Position numbers and translations under genes: made by a program. From NCBI RefSeq assembly GCF_004745485.1, contig NZ_RHFG01000003.1:246933-310932 (forward strand): a stretch of DNA of 64,000 bases. The letters are read 5' to 3'. This DNA comes from Brevibacterium sp. S22. Lineage in GTDB: Bacteria; Actinomycetota; Actinomycetes; Actinomycetales; Brevibacteriaceae. Shown in pieces: positions 28,768-39,091 of the stretch. How positions within the stretch are numbered: the stretch's first letter is position 1; the number at the start of each line of letters is the position of its first letter. The notes under the pieces were generated by a model. The model was not told the origin of the DNA. It was given only the letters and a program-made list of their open reading frames with translations, and did not search any database.

Positions 28768-31053
28768 TCATCCTCTGCTGCCGGGACAGCTCTGTCCTGT
28801 GCTGAACCGACTCTGCGCGTAGAGCGCAACCGATCCGCAGTGATCGGTGCGCAGCACGGGAATGGAACCGAAGGACCGCAGCGACTTCGTGCTCGGATGC
28901 CCGTAGCTGTTCTCCCCCACCGAGATGATGCCGAGACCGGGCGCCGCGGCGGCGAAGAACTCGGGCGCCAGATCGGAGGAACCGTGGTGCGGTGCGACGA
29001 GCACATCGACAGGCCTCACCTGCTGGGCCAGCACGTACTGCTCCTCGGCCCCGACGTCGCCGGGCAGCAGAGTGCTCAGCCCGACCTGATCGACCCGCAC
29101 CACCAGGGAGTCTTCGTTGCGCAGCTCTTCGTCCTCCGCTGAGATGGGCGAACGCATGGGCGGCCACAGCACCTCCACCGTGGCCGTGTCGAAACTCAGC
29201 GTCTGCCCGCGGTGGGTGGGGACCACCTCGGCGCCGGTATCGGTGATCACACGCTGGGCTTCGGGCGAGTCTGTGACATTCGCGGAGACGAACAGTCGGT
29301 CGATCTTCCGCCCCCACGTCGTGCCTGCATATCCGGCGAAGTGGTCGGCGTCGAAGTGGGAGATGAGCAGATCGAACTCGTCGATCCCGGATTCGTCGAG
29401 GCAGGTGTCGATGGGTTTCGGCTCACGTCCCGTGTCGACGACGAGACCCCGACCTCCACCGAGGTTGATCACCGCCCCCGAACCCTGACCGACATCGCAG
29501 ACGAGGACCAGCCAGTCCCGTGCCGGCGGCTTCGCCTTCACCGTGACGATGACGGCGGCGGTGAGCAGGCAGCACAGGACGAGGACGGGCAGGCCCCACA
29601 GGCGTCGGCGCACGAGCATCCATGTTCCGGCCACGGCCAGCCCGAGCAGTCCGAGTGCCAGCAGCGTTCCGACCGGCGGCACCGGCCAGTCGAGGGCGGC
29701 TCCGGGCAGTGCGGCGCAGATTCGGGCCACGAGGACGATCCACCACGCCGGGAAGGACCCGATCCAGGCCAGCAGCGCCGAGGTGAAATCAGCTCCTGGC
29801 AGTCCTGTCGTCGCGATGCCCGTGGTCACGAGGCTGAGGAAGCCTGCCACCGTGGCCGGCATGACCGCGGGTGCGGCCAGAGCGTTGGCTGCCACCGACC
29901 ACAGCCCGATGCGCGGATCGATCGCCACGAGCACTGGGGTGCACGCGAGTTGGGCGACGAAGGGCACGATGAGCGCGGTGACGAGCACCGTGGGCAGCAG
30001 CGGCAGGTGCACGGCGAGGCGGCGCAGCAAGATCGGAACGACGAACATGATCGCCGCCGTGGAGACCACCGACAGGACGAACCCCACCGAGGTGGCCAGC
30101 ACGGGCACGAAGGCGAGAAGCAGGCTCGCCGTCGAGCACATGACCGCGACCGGGGAGATCCCACCGCCGCGCAGGAATACGAGAGCCGCCGCGATCGCCA
30201 TTCCGGCGGCGCGGAGGGCACTGGGTTCGAATCCGACGATGAACACGTAGCCGATGCAGGTGAGCACCCCGATGCTCACGCGCAGTCGTGGTCCGGCCCG
30301 GCAGGCTCCGGCAAGCAGTCCGGCGCCGAGGCTGACGATCGTGACGTTGCTGCCCGACACCGCCGAGACGTGGGTGAGGGAGACGACTCGCATGTCGTCT
30401 GCCATCCGGTCATCCTGTGCAGAGGTGTCGCCGACGACGAGTCCGGGCAGCAGTCGGCCTCCGTCGTTGCCGGCGGCGACGGAGTCCTCGCGCAGTTCAG
30501 TGCGCAGGCGGTCTCGCCACTGCCACAGCCGGTCAGGTTCTTCGAGAACGTGGGGCTCTGCATCGGTCGAGCGGATGTCATCGAGGCGTTCCGTGCGCAT
30601 CCGCACCTTCGCTCCGTCCGCGACGGGTTCGGGGCTGAGGACATGGGTGAAGCCGGTGGGTGTCACCAGAGTCAGTCGGGTCCATCCGGACGCGCCGGGT
30701 TCGCTGTGACCGACGACGAGTCCCGTGGTCTCGACCTCCTCATCCGGTCCGTGGGCAGCGGCCAGGGCGGTGATCTGGATCGTCAGCAGACAGGTGAAGA
30801 CGAGGACACCGACACCGAGGTGGTGATGGCGTCTGACGGCCAGGACCCCTACGAGTCCGAGCACGGGAATACCGAACAGCACCCATGGTTCCGGTGACAG
30901 GAGTGCGCTTGCCCACAGGCCGGCAGCACAGCAGAGGAGACGAACGGACCCCGGCCACTGCGCGGCCTGGTCCCGGACCCACGCTGCTCGGGAAAGGCTT
31001 TCCCGTCGCAGTGTTCCGAGTCTGTGTCGCAGCGAATCCGGTGGCGGGGTCAA
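28768..31053 (-). CDS. comEC: ComEC/Rec2-family DNA uptake channel protein
   Basis: A 761-residue membrane protein, using a proposed TTG start at 31053 (14 bp after the comEA stop). Order: N-terminal membrane helices, an OB-like exposed domain (about 80-170), the ComEC competence membrane domain with many helices (from VVSLTHVSAVSGSNVTIVSL), and a C-terminal metallo-beta-lactamase-like domain with SHFDADHFAGY and APHHGSSDLAP. ComEC conducts single-stranded DNA in competent bacteria; competence is unproven in most Actinomycetota. The start is uncertain: there is no strong ribosome site and other candidates lie nearby. Confidence 0.88.
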   Translation of the reverse strand: MTPPPDSLRHRLGTLRRESLSRAAWVRDQAAQWPGSVRLLCCAAGLWASALLSPEPWVLFGIPVLGLVGVLAVRRHHHLGVGVLVFTCLLTIQITALAAAHGPDEEVETTGLVVGHSEPGASGWTRLTLVTPTGFTHVLSPEPVADGAKVRMRTERLDDIRSTDAEPHVLEEPDRLWQWRDRLRTELREDSVAAGNDGGRLLPGLVVGDTSAQDDRMADDMRVVSLTHVSAVSGSNVTIVSLGAGLLAGACRAGPRLRVSIGVLTCIGYVFIVGFEPSALRAAGMAIAAALVFLRGGGISPVAVMCSTASLLLAFVPVLATSVGFVLSVVSTAAIMFVVPILLRRLAVHLPLLPTVLVTALIVPFVAQLACTPVLVAIDPRIGLWSVAANALAAPAVMPATVAGFLSLVTTGIATTGLPGADFTSALLAWIGSFPAWWIVLVARICAALPGAALDWPVPPVGTLLALGLLGLAVAGTWMLVRRRLWGLPVLVLCCLLTAAVIVTVKAKPPARDWLVLVCDVGQGSGAVINLGGGRGLVVDTGREPKPIDTCLDESGIDEFDLLISHFDADHFAGYAGTTWGRKIDRLFVSANVTDSPEAQRVITDTGAEVVPTHRGQTLSFDTATVEVLWPPMRSPISAEDEELRNEDSLVVRVDQVGLSTLLPGDVGAEEQYVLAQQVRPVDVLVAPHHGSSDLAPEFFAAAAPGLGIISVGENSYGHPSTKSLRSFGSIPVLRTDHCGSVALYAQSRFSTGQSCPGSRG

Positions 31054-31069
31054 TCGCGAATGCGGTGGC

Positions 31070-31996
31070 TCAGCCGACGGTGACAAGGTCTTTGAGGCTT
31101 TCGAAGGTCTTGGGTCCGATGCCTTTGACGAGCAGCAGATCCTCGACGCCGGCGAAGGGCTGTTGGGTGCGGTGGCTGATGATCGCCTCGGCGGTGACGG
31201 GGCCGACCCCGGGCAGGGTCTCCAAGGCGGTGGCATCGGCGGTGTTGAGATCGATCTTTCCGGCTCCGCCGTTCGCCCCGGCTGAATCGTTCGCAGCACC
31301 AGCCGGTGAGTCGCCGGTTCCGGCAGCACCGTTGTCAGCTCCCGGACCCGCTGCCCCAGGCTCATCCGCAGCAGCCCCGTTCTGTCCACTCTCATCCGCC
31401 CCAGCACCATCGACGCCGACCGCCGGTTCTTCTCCTTCTTTCGGGATGTGGATCTGTTCACCGTCGGTGAGCACCCGCGCCAGATTCACCGCATCGCCAT
31501 CGGCCCCGGCGTTCAGTCCGCCCGCGGCCTCGACGGCGTCGCGGACCCGTGCTCCGGCTTTCAGGGTGACCACGGAGGGATTCTTCACCGCCCCGGTGAT
31601 GTGGACGATCACCTCCCCGTTCGCCGCCTCCTTCGCCGAGGCGGCCTCCTCCTTGCCTGTGCCCGTTCCCGCAGCGGGTGCGCCGGCTTCACCCGATTCG
31701 GCGGCGCCGGCTGTCGCGGCTGACGGCTGCCCGGCCTCCGCGGGCTGTCCGTGCTCATCGCCGGTCCCGGCCGGCGTCTGCTGCGGTGTGGGTCGGAAGA
31801 GGAAGAAGGCGAGCACGAGGATTCCGACAGTGGCGATGCCGACCGCCGCCAGCACCGGCAGACGCACCCGACGTGGCTCGACGGGTTCGTCTTCTCCGGC
31901 GGTGTCGGCGGTATAGACATCGCCGGGCACCCAACCACCGCGCTCGGCACTGGCGTTGAGGAGGCCGGCGAAGCGATCATCCGGGGACACAGCCAT
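31070..31996 (-). CDS. comEA: ComEA-like DNA-binding protein
   Basis: A 308-residue protein with a short cytosolic N-terminus, one membrane anchor (LPVLAAVGIATVGILVLAFFLF, about 46-67), an Ala/Gly/Glu-rich linker, an SLBB domain (VIVHITGAVKNPSVVTLKAGARVRDAVEAAGG, from about 128), a second long acidic linker (about 190-246) and a C-terminal helix-hairpin-helix pair (IDLNTADATALETLPGVGPVTAEAIISHR). This is the actinobacterial ComEA layout: an extracytoplasmic DNA receptor for ComEC. Confidence 0.92.
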   Translation of the reverse strand: MAVSPDDRFAGLLNASAERGGWVPGDVYTADTAGEDEPVEPRRVRLPVLAAVGIATVGILVLAFFLFRPTPQQTPAGTGDEHGQPAEAGQPSAATAGAAESGEAGAPAAGTGTGKEEAASAKEAANGEVIVHITGAVKNPSVVTLKAGARVRDAVEAAGGLNAGADGDAVNLARVLTDGEQIHIPKEGEEPAVGVDGAGADESGQNGAAADEPGAAGPGADNGAAGTGDSPAGAANDSAGANGGAGKIDLNTADATALETLPGVGPVTAEAIISHRTQQPFAGVEDLLLVKGIGPKTFESLKDLVTVG

Positions 31997-32122
31997 GGTC
32001 CGACGCTAAGGCCCACCACGACCTGCTGCCAGGGCGCAGAAGTCGCCTGTGGAAAGGGCTTCTGCATCCACAGGGCTGAGGCGGTCAAGTCACCTGAGCC
32101 TCCCCAGGCAGAAGTGTGCGAG

Positions 32123-32998
32123 TCAGGGTTTCGTCTGCACGGTGACACCGACCGTGCCGGGACCCACATGCGCGGTGATGATCGTCGAAAGAGTTCTGAA
32201 CGAGGTGTCGAATCCGAGTTCGCGCAGCCTTGAGTTCAGCAGTTCGGCATCGGCTGTGTCGATCTCTCCTTCGGCGTTCTGCACCTCGACCTGCACGGTG
32301 TCCTCGGGATCAGCCACCTCGGCGGCGGCCTGCGCAGCGAGTGCGACGATCTTCTCCAGTGCTTTGGTGCGAGTGCGCACCCGGGCGAGCGGAACGACGA
32401 TCCCCGCGTTGAGGCCGAGCACGGGAACGATCTGCAGGGCCCGGCCCAGCAAGGAGGATGCGGCACCGATCCGGCCGCCTCGGCGCAGGTGTTCGAGGCT
32501 TCCGGGGGCAAACACTGAGCGGGTCTCCCCCGCGCACCAGTCGGCGATGGTTCCGGCGATCGATTCGACGTCGAGTCCCTGCCGGATCCCGGCCACGGCC
32601 ACGGACAGTGCCCCGGCCAATCCCGCCGAGGTGGTCCTCGAGTCGACGACATCGACGAGGATGTCCTCGGCTTCGGCGGCATTGACCGCGGAATCGCGGG
32701 TCCCGGAGAGCTCCGCAGACATGGTCACGACGATGATGGCCTCGGCCCCGTCCGCGCGCAGCCGCGCATAGACTTCGGAGAACTGAGTCGGCGTGGCCAT
32801 GGAGGTGGTGACCTCGGTGCCGTCAGTCATCTTCGCGCACAGATGCCCGGCACCGACCTCACCGTCGGCGAAAGCGACTCCCCCGATGAGCACGGTCAGC
32901 GGCACCACAGCGAAGAGGCCTCCGGTGGCCTGGCTCAGCTCCTCGCGTTCGGCCGCGGACAGCTGTGCCGTGGAGTCGGTGACCAACCCGATTCTCAT
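32123..32998 (-). CDS. DegV family protein (fatty-acid binding)
   Basis: A 291-residue DegV-fold protein. It has the start MRIGLVTDSTAQL, the SMATPTQFSEVYARL segment (the TSxPSPxxF lipid-site region) and the RRGGRIG motif. DegV/FakB proteins bind fatty acids and in Firmicutes present them to a FakA kinase; no kinase gene is in this window. The start overlaps the stop of the UDP-glucose dehydrogenase gene by 4 bases, although the two have no obvious shared role. Confidence 0.9.
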   Translation of the reverse strand: MRIGLVTDSTAQLSAAEREELSQATGGLFAVVPLTVLIGGVAFADGEVGAGHLCAKMTDGTEVTTSMATPTQFSEVYARLRADGAEAIIVVTMSAELSGTRDSAVNAAEAEDILVDVVDSRTTSAGLAGALSVAVAGIRQGLDVESIAGTIADWCAGETRSVFAPGSLEHLRRGGRIGAASSLLGRALQIVPVLGLNAGIVVPLARVRTRTKALEKIVALAAQAAAEVADPEDTVQVEVQNAEGEIDTADAELLNSRLRELGFDTSFRTLSTIITAHVGPGTVGVTVQTKP

Positions 32999-34302
32999 GG
33001 ACGGCCCAGGGCTCGATAGGTCCAGCCCGCTTCACGCCACAGCTGCGGAGTGAGTACATTGCGGCCGTCGACGAGCACCTTCCCGCGCACGAGTTCAGCC
33101 GTCGACGCCGGGTCGAGATCGCGGTACTCGCGCCACTCGGTCAGAAGCAGCACCGCCTCGGCCCCGGTCAGCGCCTCAGCGGTGTCGGCGACATAGTCGA
33201 GTTCGGGGAACGACTTCTTCGCATTGTCGAGCGCCTGCGGATCGGTGACGGTCACGAGTCCGCCCTGAGTGGCGATGAGGCGGGCCACGGCGAGGGCCGG
33301 AGAATCACGGACATCGTCGCTGTCGGGTTTGAACGCCGCACCGAGGATGGTGATCTTCTTCCCGATGAACGACCCGCTCAGAGCATCCCGGGCGATGTCG
33401 ACCATGCGCACACGCCGACGCATATTGATCGAGTCGATCTCCCTGAGGAAGGCCACCGCCTGATCGGCACCGAGCTCTCCGGCCCGGGCCATGAAGGCGC
33501 GGATGTCCTTGGGCAGGCAGCCACCGCCGAACCCGAGCCCGGCGTTGAGGAACTTCCGACCGATCCGGTCATCCATGCCGATCGCATCGGCGAGCTGGGT
33601 GACATCGGCACCGGAGGCCTCGCAGAGTTCGGCCATGGCGTTGATGAACGAGATCTTCGTGGCCAGGAACGAGTTCGCCGCGGTCTTGACCAGCTCAGCG
33701 GTCGCGAAGTCCGTGATCATCCGCGGAGTCTCCTCGGCGAGGATGGGGGCATAGACCTCATCGAGGACAGCCGCCGCGGCCTGCCCGGGCTGACCGTCGG
33801 CGACTCCGTAGACCAGTCGATTCGGGTGGAGAGTGTCTTCGACGGCATGGCCCTCGCGCAGGAACTCCGGGTTCCACATCATCGCGGCTCCGGTGTCGGC
33901 GATGCTGCCGGCCAGACGTTCAGCGGTGCCCACTGGAACGGTCGACTTGCCCACAACCACCGACGTCTCAGTCAGATGCGGGCGCAGCGACTCCACCGCC
34001 GCATCGACGTAGGTGACATCCGCGGCGAACTCGCCGGGCTTCTGCGGAGTGCCCACACACACGAAGTGGACGGTGGCGTCTGCGGCATGGGAGATGTCAG
34101 TGGTGAAAACGAGCTTCCCCCGCTCCTGAGCCTTCACGAGGAGTTCACTCAGTCCCGGTTCGAAGAAGGGCGGACGGCCCGACGTCAGCGCCTCGACCTT
34201 GTCCGTGTCGACATCGACTCCTGTGACCTCATGGCCCAGAGACGCCATGGCCGCCGCATGGACCGCGCCCAGATATCCGCAACCGATGACTGAAATCTTC
34301 AA
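32995..34302 (-). CDS. ugd: UDP-glucose 6-dehydrogenase family protein
   Basis: A 435-residue NAD-dependent nucleotide-sugar dehydrogenase. The N-terminal Rossmann motif is GCGYLGAVHAAAMASLGHEV; the catalytic Cys is C262 in GLGFGGGCLPKD, and a C-terminal UDP-binding domain follows (LGAAFKPDSDDVRDSPAL). It oxidises UDP-glucose to UDP-glucuronate, which feeds polysaccharide or cell-wall sugars; UDP-ManNAc dehydrogenases are close relatives. TTG at 34302 is chosen because AGGAG lies 8 bases upstream and it begins directly at the Rossmann strand. Confidence 0.92.
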   Translation of the reverse strand: MKISVIGCGYLGAVHAAAMASLGHEVTGVDVDTDKVEALTSGRPPFFEPGLSELLVKAQERGKLVFTTDISHAADATVHFVCVGTPQKPGEFAADVTYVDAAVESLRPHLTETSVVVGKSTVPVGTAERLAGSIADTGAAMMWNPEFLREGHAVEDTLHPNRLVYGVADGQPGQAAAAVLDEVYAPILAEETPRMITDFATAELVKTAANSFLATKISFINAMAELCEASGADVTQLADAIGMDDRIGRKFLNAGLGFGGGCLPKDIRAFMARAGELGADQAVAFLREIDSINMRRRVRMVDIARDALSGSFIGKKITILGAAFKPDSDDVRDSPALAVARLIATQGGLVTVTDPQALDNAKKSFPELDYVADTAEALTGAEAVLLLTEWREYRDLDPASTAELVRGKVLVDGRNVLTPQLWREAGWTYRALGRP

Positions 34303-34398
34303 ACCGAGCTCTCCTGGGAATTGGCATGCGTTTTCGCACCACACTATATGCCACCCGGTTGCACGATATGTGGAGGTTGAAACAGTAAGCTGGGGAAT

Positions 34399-35115
34399 GT
34401 GAAGCGCTTCCTGGATTTCCTCACCAACTCACCGGCCGCCGTGACGACTGCCGTGCTCACCGTGCTGGGCATCGTGGCTTTCGTCATCCCCGGGCTGCAC
34501 CCTGCGGCCTGGATCATCGGACTCGTGCTGTGCCTCGGCGTGATCGCGGCGCTGCTGATGTTCCACGGCGAATGGCGGCGGTCGCAGCACCAGATCGACG
34601 CTCTGCGGCAGCAGCTCAGCGTCGAACGCGGTCGGATGGACACGCCCGGGCTGACCCCGGTGGAGAATACGGTCGAACTGCTTCCCGACGAGCGTCGCGC
34701 CCGCCGGATCCTCGAACTCATCCCGGACTCATCCGGTCTCGTCCAGTCCCTGCGACTCGATGCCACCTTCGCCACCGTCGCCGTCGATGAACTCGAACCG
34801 CTCTACACATTCTGTGCCGAGTTCAAAAAGGCCAGCTTCGACAACCCGCGTTCGCACACCGCGTTCATGAACCTCTATCGGGCTGCCGAGGGCCTGTCCA
34901 TCTGGGTGAAGCAGGAGACCCAGATCTCGCCCGATGATTCCGGCACCCGTGAGATCCGCCCCGGCGATGCCCGCAAGAACGGCTGGCGCGGTTACACGGA
35001 AGCCCAGGGCCGCGGCGAACGCCTCAGCGACGACTTCGTCTCCTCCCGCTGGGAGTTCAACCAGACGGCACTCGAGCTCGGACTCGTCTCGGGCACCCCG
35101 CCGTTCAACGACTGA
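34399..35115 (+). CDS. Hypothetical membrane protein, two transmembrane segments
   Basis: A 238-residue protein I do not recognise. Two adjacent membrane helices (AAVTTAVLTVLGIVAFVIPGL and PAAWIIGLVLCLGVIAALLMF, about 14-55) are followed by a short basic coiled-coil-like stretch (WRRSQHQIDALRQQLSVERGR) and a soluble C-terminal domain of about 150 residues with no obvious motif. GTG start with GGGG just upstream. It ends 3 bp from the convergent nadE stop. Confidence 0.75.
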   Translation: MKRFLDFLTNSPAAVTTAVLTVLGIVAFVIPGLHPAAWIIGLVLCLGVIAALLMFHGEWRRSQHQIDALRQQLSVERGRMDTPGLTPVENTVELLPDERRARRILELIPDSSGLVQSLRLDATFATVAVDELEPLYTFCAEFKKASFDNPRSHTAFMNLYRAAEGLSIWVKQETQISPDDSGTREIRPGDARKNGWRGYTEAQGRGERLSDDFVSSRWEFNQTALELGLVSGTPPFND

Positions 35116-35118
35116 GGA

Positions 35119-35952
35119 TCAGTGCCGGATCCACCACGAATCCGTCGGAGCCACAGGGGTGCGGCGTTTGTGTTCTGACCTGCGGTATTTCTCGATGAGC
35201 ACCGAGGCGGCCGCGGGCTCGATCTCCTTGCCCTCGAGGAAGTCATCGATCTGGTCATAGCTGAGACCCAGCGACGTTTCATCGGTCTGCCCCGGTTCGT
35301 CGTCGAGCAGATCCGCAGTGGGATCTTTGACGATGAGATGCTCGGGAGCACCGAGGTGGCGCAGCAGTTCACGTCCCTGCCGTTTGTTCAGACCCGCCAG
35401 GGGGATGACGTCGGCCGCACCGTCTCCGAACTTCGTGAAGAAGCCCGTGACCGCCTCGGCGGCATGATCGGTTCCGACGACGAGGGCCTTCTTCTCCCCC
35501 GCCAGTTCGAACTGGGCGATCATCCGCATCCTGGCCTTGACGTTGCCTTTGCCGAAGTCGGTGATCGGCGTGCCTGTCGCCTTCTCGTACTCCTCGGCGG
35601 CCGCATCTGTGGCGGCGCCGATATTGATCGCCAGCTCATGATCGGCGGCGATGAAGGACAGTGCATCCTGGGCATCGGCTTCGTCGCTCTGCACATGATG
35701 GGGCAGACGCACGGCCCAGAACTCGGCATCGGCACCACGACGGCGCAGGTCCTCCACCGCCAGCTGGCAGAGCTTGCCTGCCAGGGTGGAGTCCTGACCG
35801 CCGCTGATGCCGAGCACGAGTCCCCTGACACCGGTGGTGAGCACATAGTCGACGAGGAATTCGACCCGCCGAGCGACCTCGGTGGCCGGGTCGATCGTCG
35901 GTCGGACCCCCAGTTGGGCACGGATCTGATCCTGAACGGTTTCGACTCTCAT
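35119..35952 (-). CDS. nadE: Ammonia-dependent NAD+ synthetase
   Basis: NadE makes NAD from deamido-NAD. The 277-residue protein is the short, E. coli-type form: GISGGQDSTLAGKL (the SGGxDS pyrophosphatase loop), GTDHAAEAVTGFFTKFGDGAADVIPLAGLNKRQGRELL and PTADL are present. It has no N-terminal nitrilase (glutaminase) domain, so it should use free ammonia. Confidence 0.96.
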   Translation of the reverse strand: MRVETVQDQIRAQLGVRPTIDPATEVARRVEFLVDYVLTTGVRGLVLGISGGQDSTLAGKLCQLAVEDLRRRGADAEFWAVRLPHHVQSDEADAQDALSFIAADHELAINIGAATDAAAEEYEKATGTPITDFGKGNVKARMRMIAQFELAGEKKALVVGTDHAAEAVTGFFTKFGDGAADVIPLAGLNKRQGRELLRHLGAPEHLIVKDPTADLLDDEPGQTDETSLGLSYDQIDDFLEGKEIEPAAASVLIEKYRRSEHKRRTPVAPTDSWWIRH

Positions 35953-35986
35953 AGACTCCTGCTCCTGCGGATGCCCCGACCGCTGC

Positions 35987-38902
35987 TCAAGCGTCGGGAA
36001 CGATGTTGACCAGCTTCGGTGCGCGCACGATCACCTTGCGCACTCCCGCACCGCCGAGGGCCTTGACGGCGTTCGGTGACTCGAGAGCCAGCTGCTCCAG
36101 CTCTTCGGCAGAGATGTCCGGAGCCACCTCGAGGCGTGCACGCACCTTGCCCTTGACCTGAACCACGCAGGTCACCGTCTCGGCGACGAGATGGTTCGGA
36201 TCCGCCTCGGGGAAGGACGCATAGGTGAGCGTCGACTCGTGTCCGAGACGCGACCACAGCTCTTCGGCCAGGTGCGGTGCGAAGGGCCCGAGCATGATGG
36301 TCAGCGGTTCGAGGACCTCCCGGGTCGCACCGCCCTGCTTGGTGGCATGGTTGGTGAGCACGATGAGCTTGGAGATCGCAGTGTTGAAGCGCAGATGGTC
36401 CATGTCCTCGCGCACGCCCTCGATGACCTGGTGGAGGACCTTGAGCGATTCGGCATCGGTCTCGCCGCCGGCGATCACGGACTCGCCCGTGGTCTCATCG
36501 ACGAAGAGTCGCCACACGCGCTGCAGGAACCGCTGCGCGCCGACGACGGCGCGGGTGTCCCACGGACGGTCCTGCTCCAGCGGGCCCATCGACATCTCAT
36601 AGACGCGGAAGGTGTCGGCACCGAAGGCGTCGTACATCTCGTCGGGCATGACGGAGTTCTTCAGCGATTTGCCGATCTTTCCGTACTCCCGGTTGACCTG
36701 TTCGCCGTTGTGCCAGAAGGTCAGCTCACCGTTGCTCTCGGTCCGCTCCTCGACCTCGGCGGCGGGGACGTAGACACCGCGGGAATCGGTGTACGCATAG
36801 GCCTGGATGTAGCCCTGGTTGACCAGCCGGTGGAACGGCTCGGACGAGGAGATGTGGCCCAGATCGAAGAGGATCTTGTGCCAGAACCGCGCGTAGAGCA
36901 GATGAAGCACAGCGTGCTCCTGCCCGCCGACATAGAGGTCGGCGCCGCCACGAGGCTTCGAGGCCCGCGGCCCCAGCCAGTACTTCTCGTTGACAGGGTC
37001 GACGAGGCGTTCGCCGTTGTGCGGGTCGGCGTAGCGCAGCTGGTACCACGACGAACCGGCCCAGTTGGGCATCGTGTTCGTCTCACGATGATAGGTCTTG
37101 AGACCCTCACCGAGGTCGAGCTCGACGCTCGTCCAGTCCTGGTTTCGGCTCAGCGCCGGTTCGGGGCGGCTGTCGGCATCATCGGGTGCGTAGGTCCGCG
37201 GTGCGAAGTCGTCGACCTCGGGCAGCTGGACGGGCAGCATCTCGTCGGGCAGGGCGATGGGGGTGCCGTTCTCGTCGTAGACGATCGGGAACGGCTCTCC
37301 CCAGTAGCGCTGCCGGGAGAACAGCCAATCGCGCAGACGGTACTGAGTGGATTCGGTGGCCAGTCCCCTGCCGGCCAGCCAGTCGGTGACGCGGGCCTTC
37401 GCCGCGTCGATCTCGAGGCCATTGATGTCGATCTCGGCATTGGCCGAGTTGATCATCACTCCGGTGCCGGTGAACGGTGCATCCTCGTCGTGACCGGCAG
37501 GCGGCTGCACGGTGCGGATATAGGGCAGCCCGAAGGTCTTCGCGAAGTCCCAGTCACGGGCGTCTTCGGCGGGCACGGCCATGATCGCACCGGTTCCGTA
37601 CCCCATGAGCACATAGTCGGCGATGAAGATCGGCACCTCATCCCCGGTGGCCGGGTTGAGTGCATAGGAGCCGGTGAAGATGCCGGTCTTCTCCCGGCTC
37701 TGCTGCCGGTCGGCGTCGGTCTTGGCAGCGGCGGCGCGCTGGTAGGCGGCGATCGCCTCGGCGGGGGTGGCCTGACCCCCACGCCAGGATTCGGGCGTGG
37801 ATTCGACCCAGGTCGACGCTGTCAGCGACGCGACCTGCGGATGTTCGGGGCTGAGGACGAGGTAGGTGGCGCCGAACAGTGTGTCCGGGCGGGTGGTGTA
37901 GACCTCGATATCGCTCGCATCGTCAGCGACGATGGGCAGGCGCAGCAGCGCACCCTTCGACCGGCCGATCCAGTTGACCTGCGCCGCGTGGATCGCATGC
38001 GGCCAGTCCAGGGCGTCGAGGTCATCGATGAGGCGGTCGGCATAGGCGGTGATCCGCATATTCCACTGCCGCAGACGACGGGTGAACACCGGGAAGTTCC
38101 CGCGTTCGGACAGGCCGTCGGCGGTGACCTCTTCATTGGCCAGCACCGTGCCCAGTCCGGGGCACCAGTTGACCGGGGATTCGGAGACATAGGCGAGGCG
38201 GAAGTCCTGCAGGACGTCCTCCCGTTCGGCCGGACTCAGATCCGACCAGGCGCGACCGTCGGGGGTGGAGCGGGTGCCGGAGGCGAACTGGTCGATGAGC
38301 GTCTCGATCGGTCGGGCCGCACCCTTTGCCTCGCCATCGGGGGTCGTCGCCTCCGGGTCGTACCAGGAATTGAAGATCTGCAGGAAGATCCACTGCGTCC
38401 ACTTGACGAATTCGTCGTCGGTCGTGGCGAAGCGGCGCCGCACATCATGGGCCAGGCCCAGGCGACGCAGCTGTTCGGTCATATTCGCGATATTGGCATC
38501 GGTGGTGATGCGCGGATGCTGACCGGTCTGGACCGCGTAGAGATCGGCGGGCAGCCCGAAGGCGTCATAGGACAGCGCATGCATGACGTTGAGTCCGCGC
38601 ATCCGCTGATAGCGGCCGTAGACGTCGGTGCCGAGGTAGCCCAGCGGGTGGCCGACATGCAGCCCCACACCAGAGGGGTAGGGAAACATGTCCATGATGT
38701 ACAGGGACTCGCGCTCGCTGAGGTCGGACGGCGGTCCGTAGGTCGACTGACCATCCTGGGAGTCAAGCTCGCCGAGGTCTCCGGTGGGGTTCGGGGTGTG
38801 GAACGTGCCCGATTCCTCCCAAGTGCGCTGCCAAGACTTCTCGATCTCTTCGGCCAGCGCCGCATCATAGCGGAAACCGGTCTCCTCAGGGTTCGTCGTC
38901 AT
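35987..38902 (-). CDS. leuS: Leucyl-tRNA synthetase
   Basis: A 971-residue class I enzyme of normal actinobacterial length. HIGH-like motif HVGHPLG is at 82-88 and KMSKS-like KIGKS near residue 740; a CP1 editing domain ([19 protein letters not shown]) lies in the first half. The ATG has an AAGGAAGG ribosome site immediately upstream. Transcribed divergently from the acyl-CoA synthetase gene. Confidence 0.97.
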   Translation of the reverse strand: MTTNPEETGFRYDAALAEEIEKSWQRTWEESGTFHTPNPTGDLGELDSQDGQSTYGPPSDLSERESLYIMDMFPYPSGVGLHVGHPLGYLGTDVYGRYQRMRGLNVMHALSYDAFGLPADLYAVQTGQHPRITTDANIANMTEQLRRLGLAHDVRRRFATTDDEFVKWTQWIFLQIFNSWYDPEATTPDGEAKGAARPIETLIDQFASGTRSTPDGRAWSDLSPAEREDVLQDFRLAYVSESPVNWCPGLGTVLANEEVTADGLSERGNFPVFTRRLRQWNMRITAYADRLIDDLDALDWPHAIHAAQVNWIGRSKGALLRLPIVADDASDIEVYTTRPDTLFGATYLVLSPEHPQVASLTASTWVESTPESWRGGQATPAEAIAAYQRAAAAKTDADRQQSREKTGIFTGSYALNPATGDEVPIFIADYVLMGYGTGAIMAVPAEDARDWDFAKTFGLPYIRTVQPPAGHDEDAPFTGTGVMINSANAEIDINGLEIDAAKARVTDWLAGRGLATESTQYRLRDWLFSRQRYWGEPFPIVYDENGTPIALPDEMLPVQLPEVDDFAPRTYAPDDADSRPEPALSRNQDWTSVELDLGEGLKTYHRETNTMPNWAGSSWYQLRYADPHNGERLVDPVNEKYWLGPRASKPRGGADLYVGGQEHAVLHLLYARFWHKILFDLGHISSSEPFHRLVNQGYIQAYAYTDSRGVYVPAAEVEERTESNGELTFWHNGEQVNREYGKIGKSLKNSVMPDEMYDAFGADTFRVYEMSMGPLEQDRPWDTRAVVGAQRFLQRVWRLFVDETTGESVIAGGETDAESLKVLHQVIEGVREDMDHLRFNTAISKLIVLTNHATKQGGATREVLEPLTIMLGPFAPHLAEELWSRLGHESTLTYASFPEADPNHLVAETVTCVVQVKGKVRARLEVAPDISAEELEQLALESPNAVKALGGAGVRKVIVRAPKLVNIVPDA

Positions 38903-39026
38903 TACCTTCCTTCGCTGAACAGACGTGAGCGGGTTCCGACCATCGTACTCTGAACGCCCCTTGATTCGACTTGGCTAGACTGCTCAGAGGGCAGCGGACG
39001 CCGGATATCTCGGCAAACGTGATCGA

Positions 39027-39056
39027 TTTCACTGACGCCCGGCCGAACTGTAAGAT
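39027..39056 (+). promoter_or_regulatory. Likely promoter of the acyl-CoA synthetase gene
   Basis: TTTCAC (39027-39032), 18 bases, TAAGAT (39051-39056), 36 bases before the ATG. The -10 overlaps an inverted pair GTAAG...CTTAC (about 39050-39074), which could be an operator for a fatty-acid-responsive regulator (inference only). Confidence 0.5.
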
Positions 39057-39091
39057 AACCGAGCAGTAACTTACGTCCTCGAAGGAGACCC

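Noticed and set aside
36191..38953. Plus-strand reading frame of about 920 codons opposite leuS
   Set aside because: Mirror of leuS codons; composition is uniform and no motif or ribosome site was seen.
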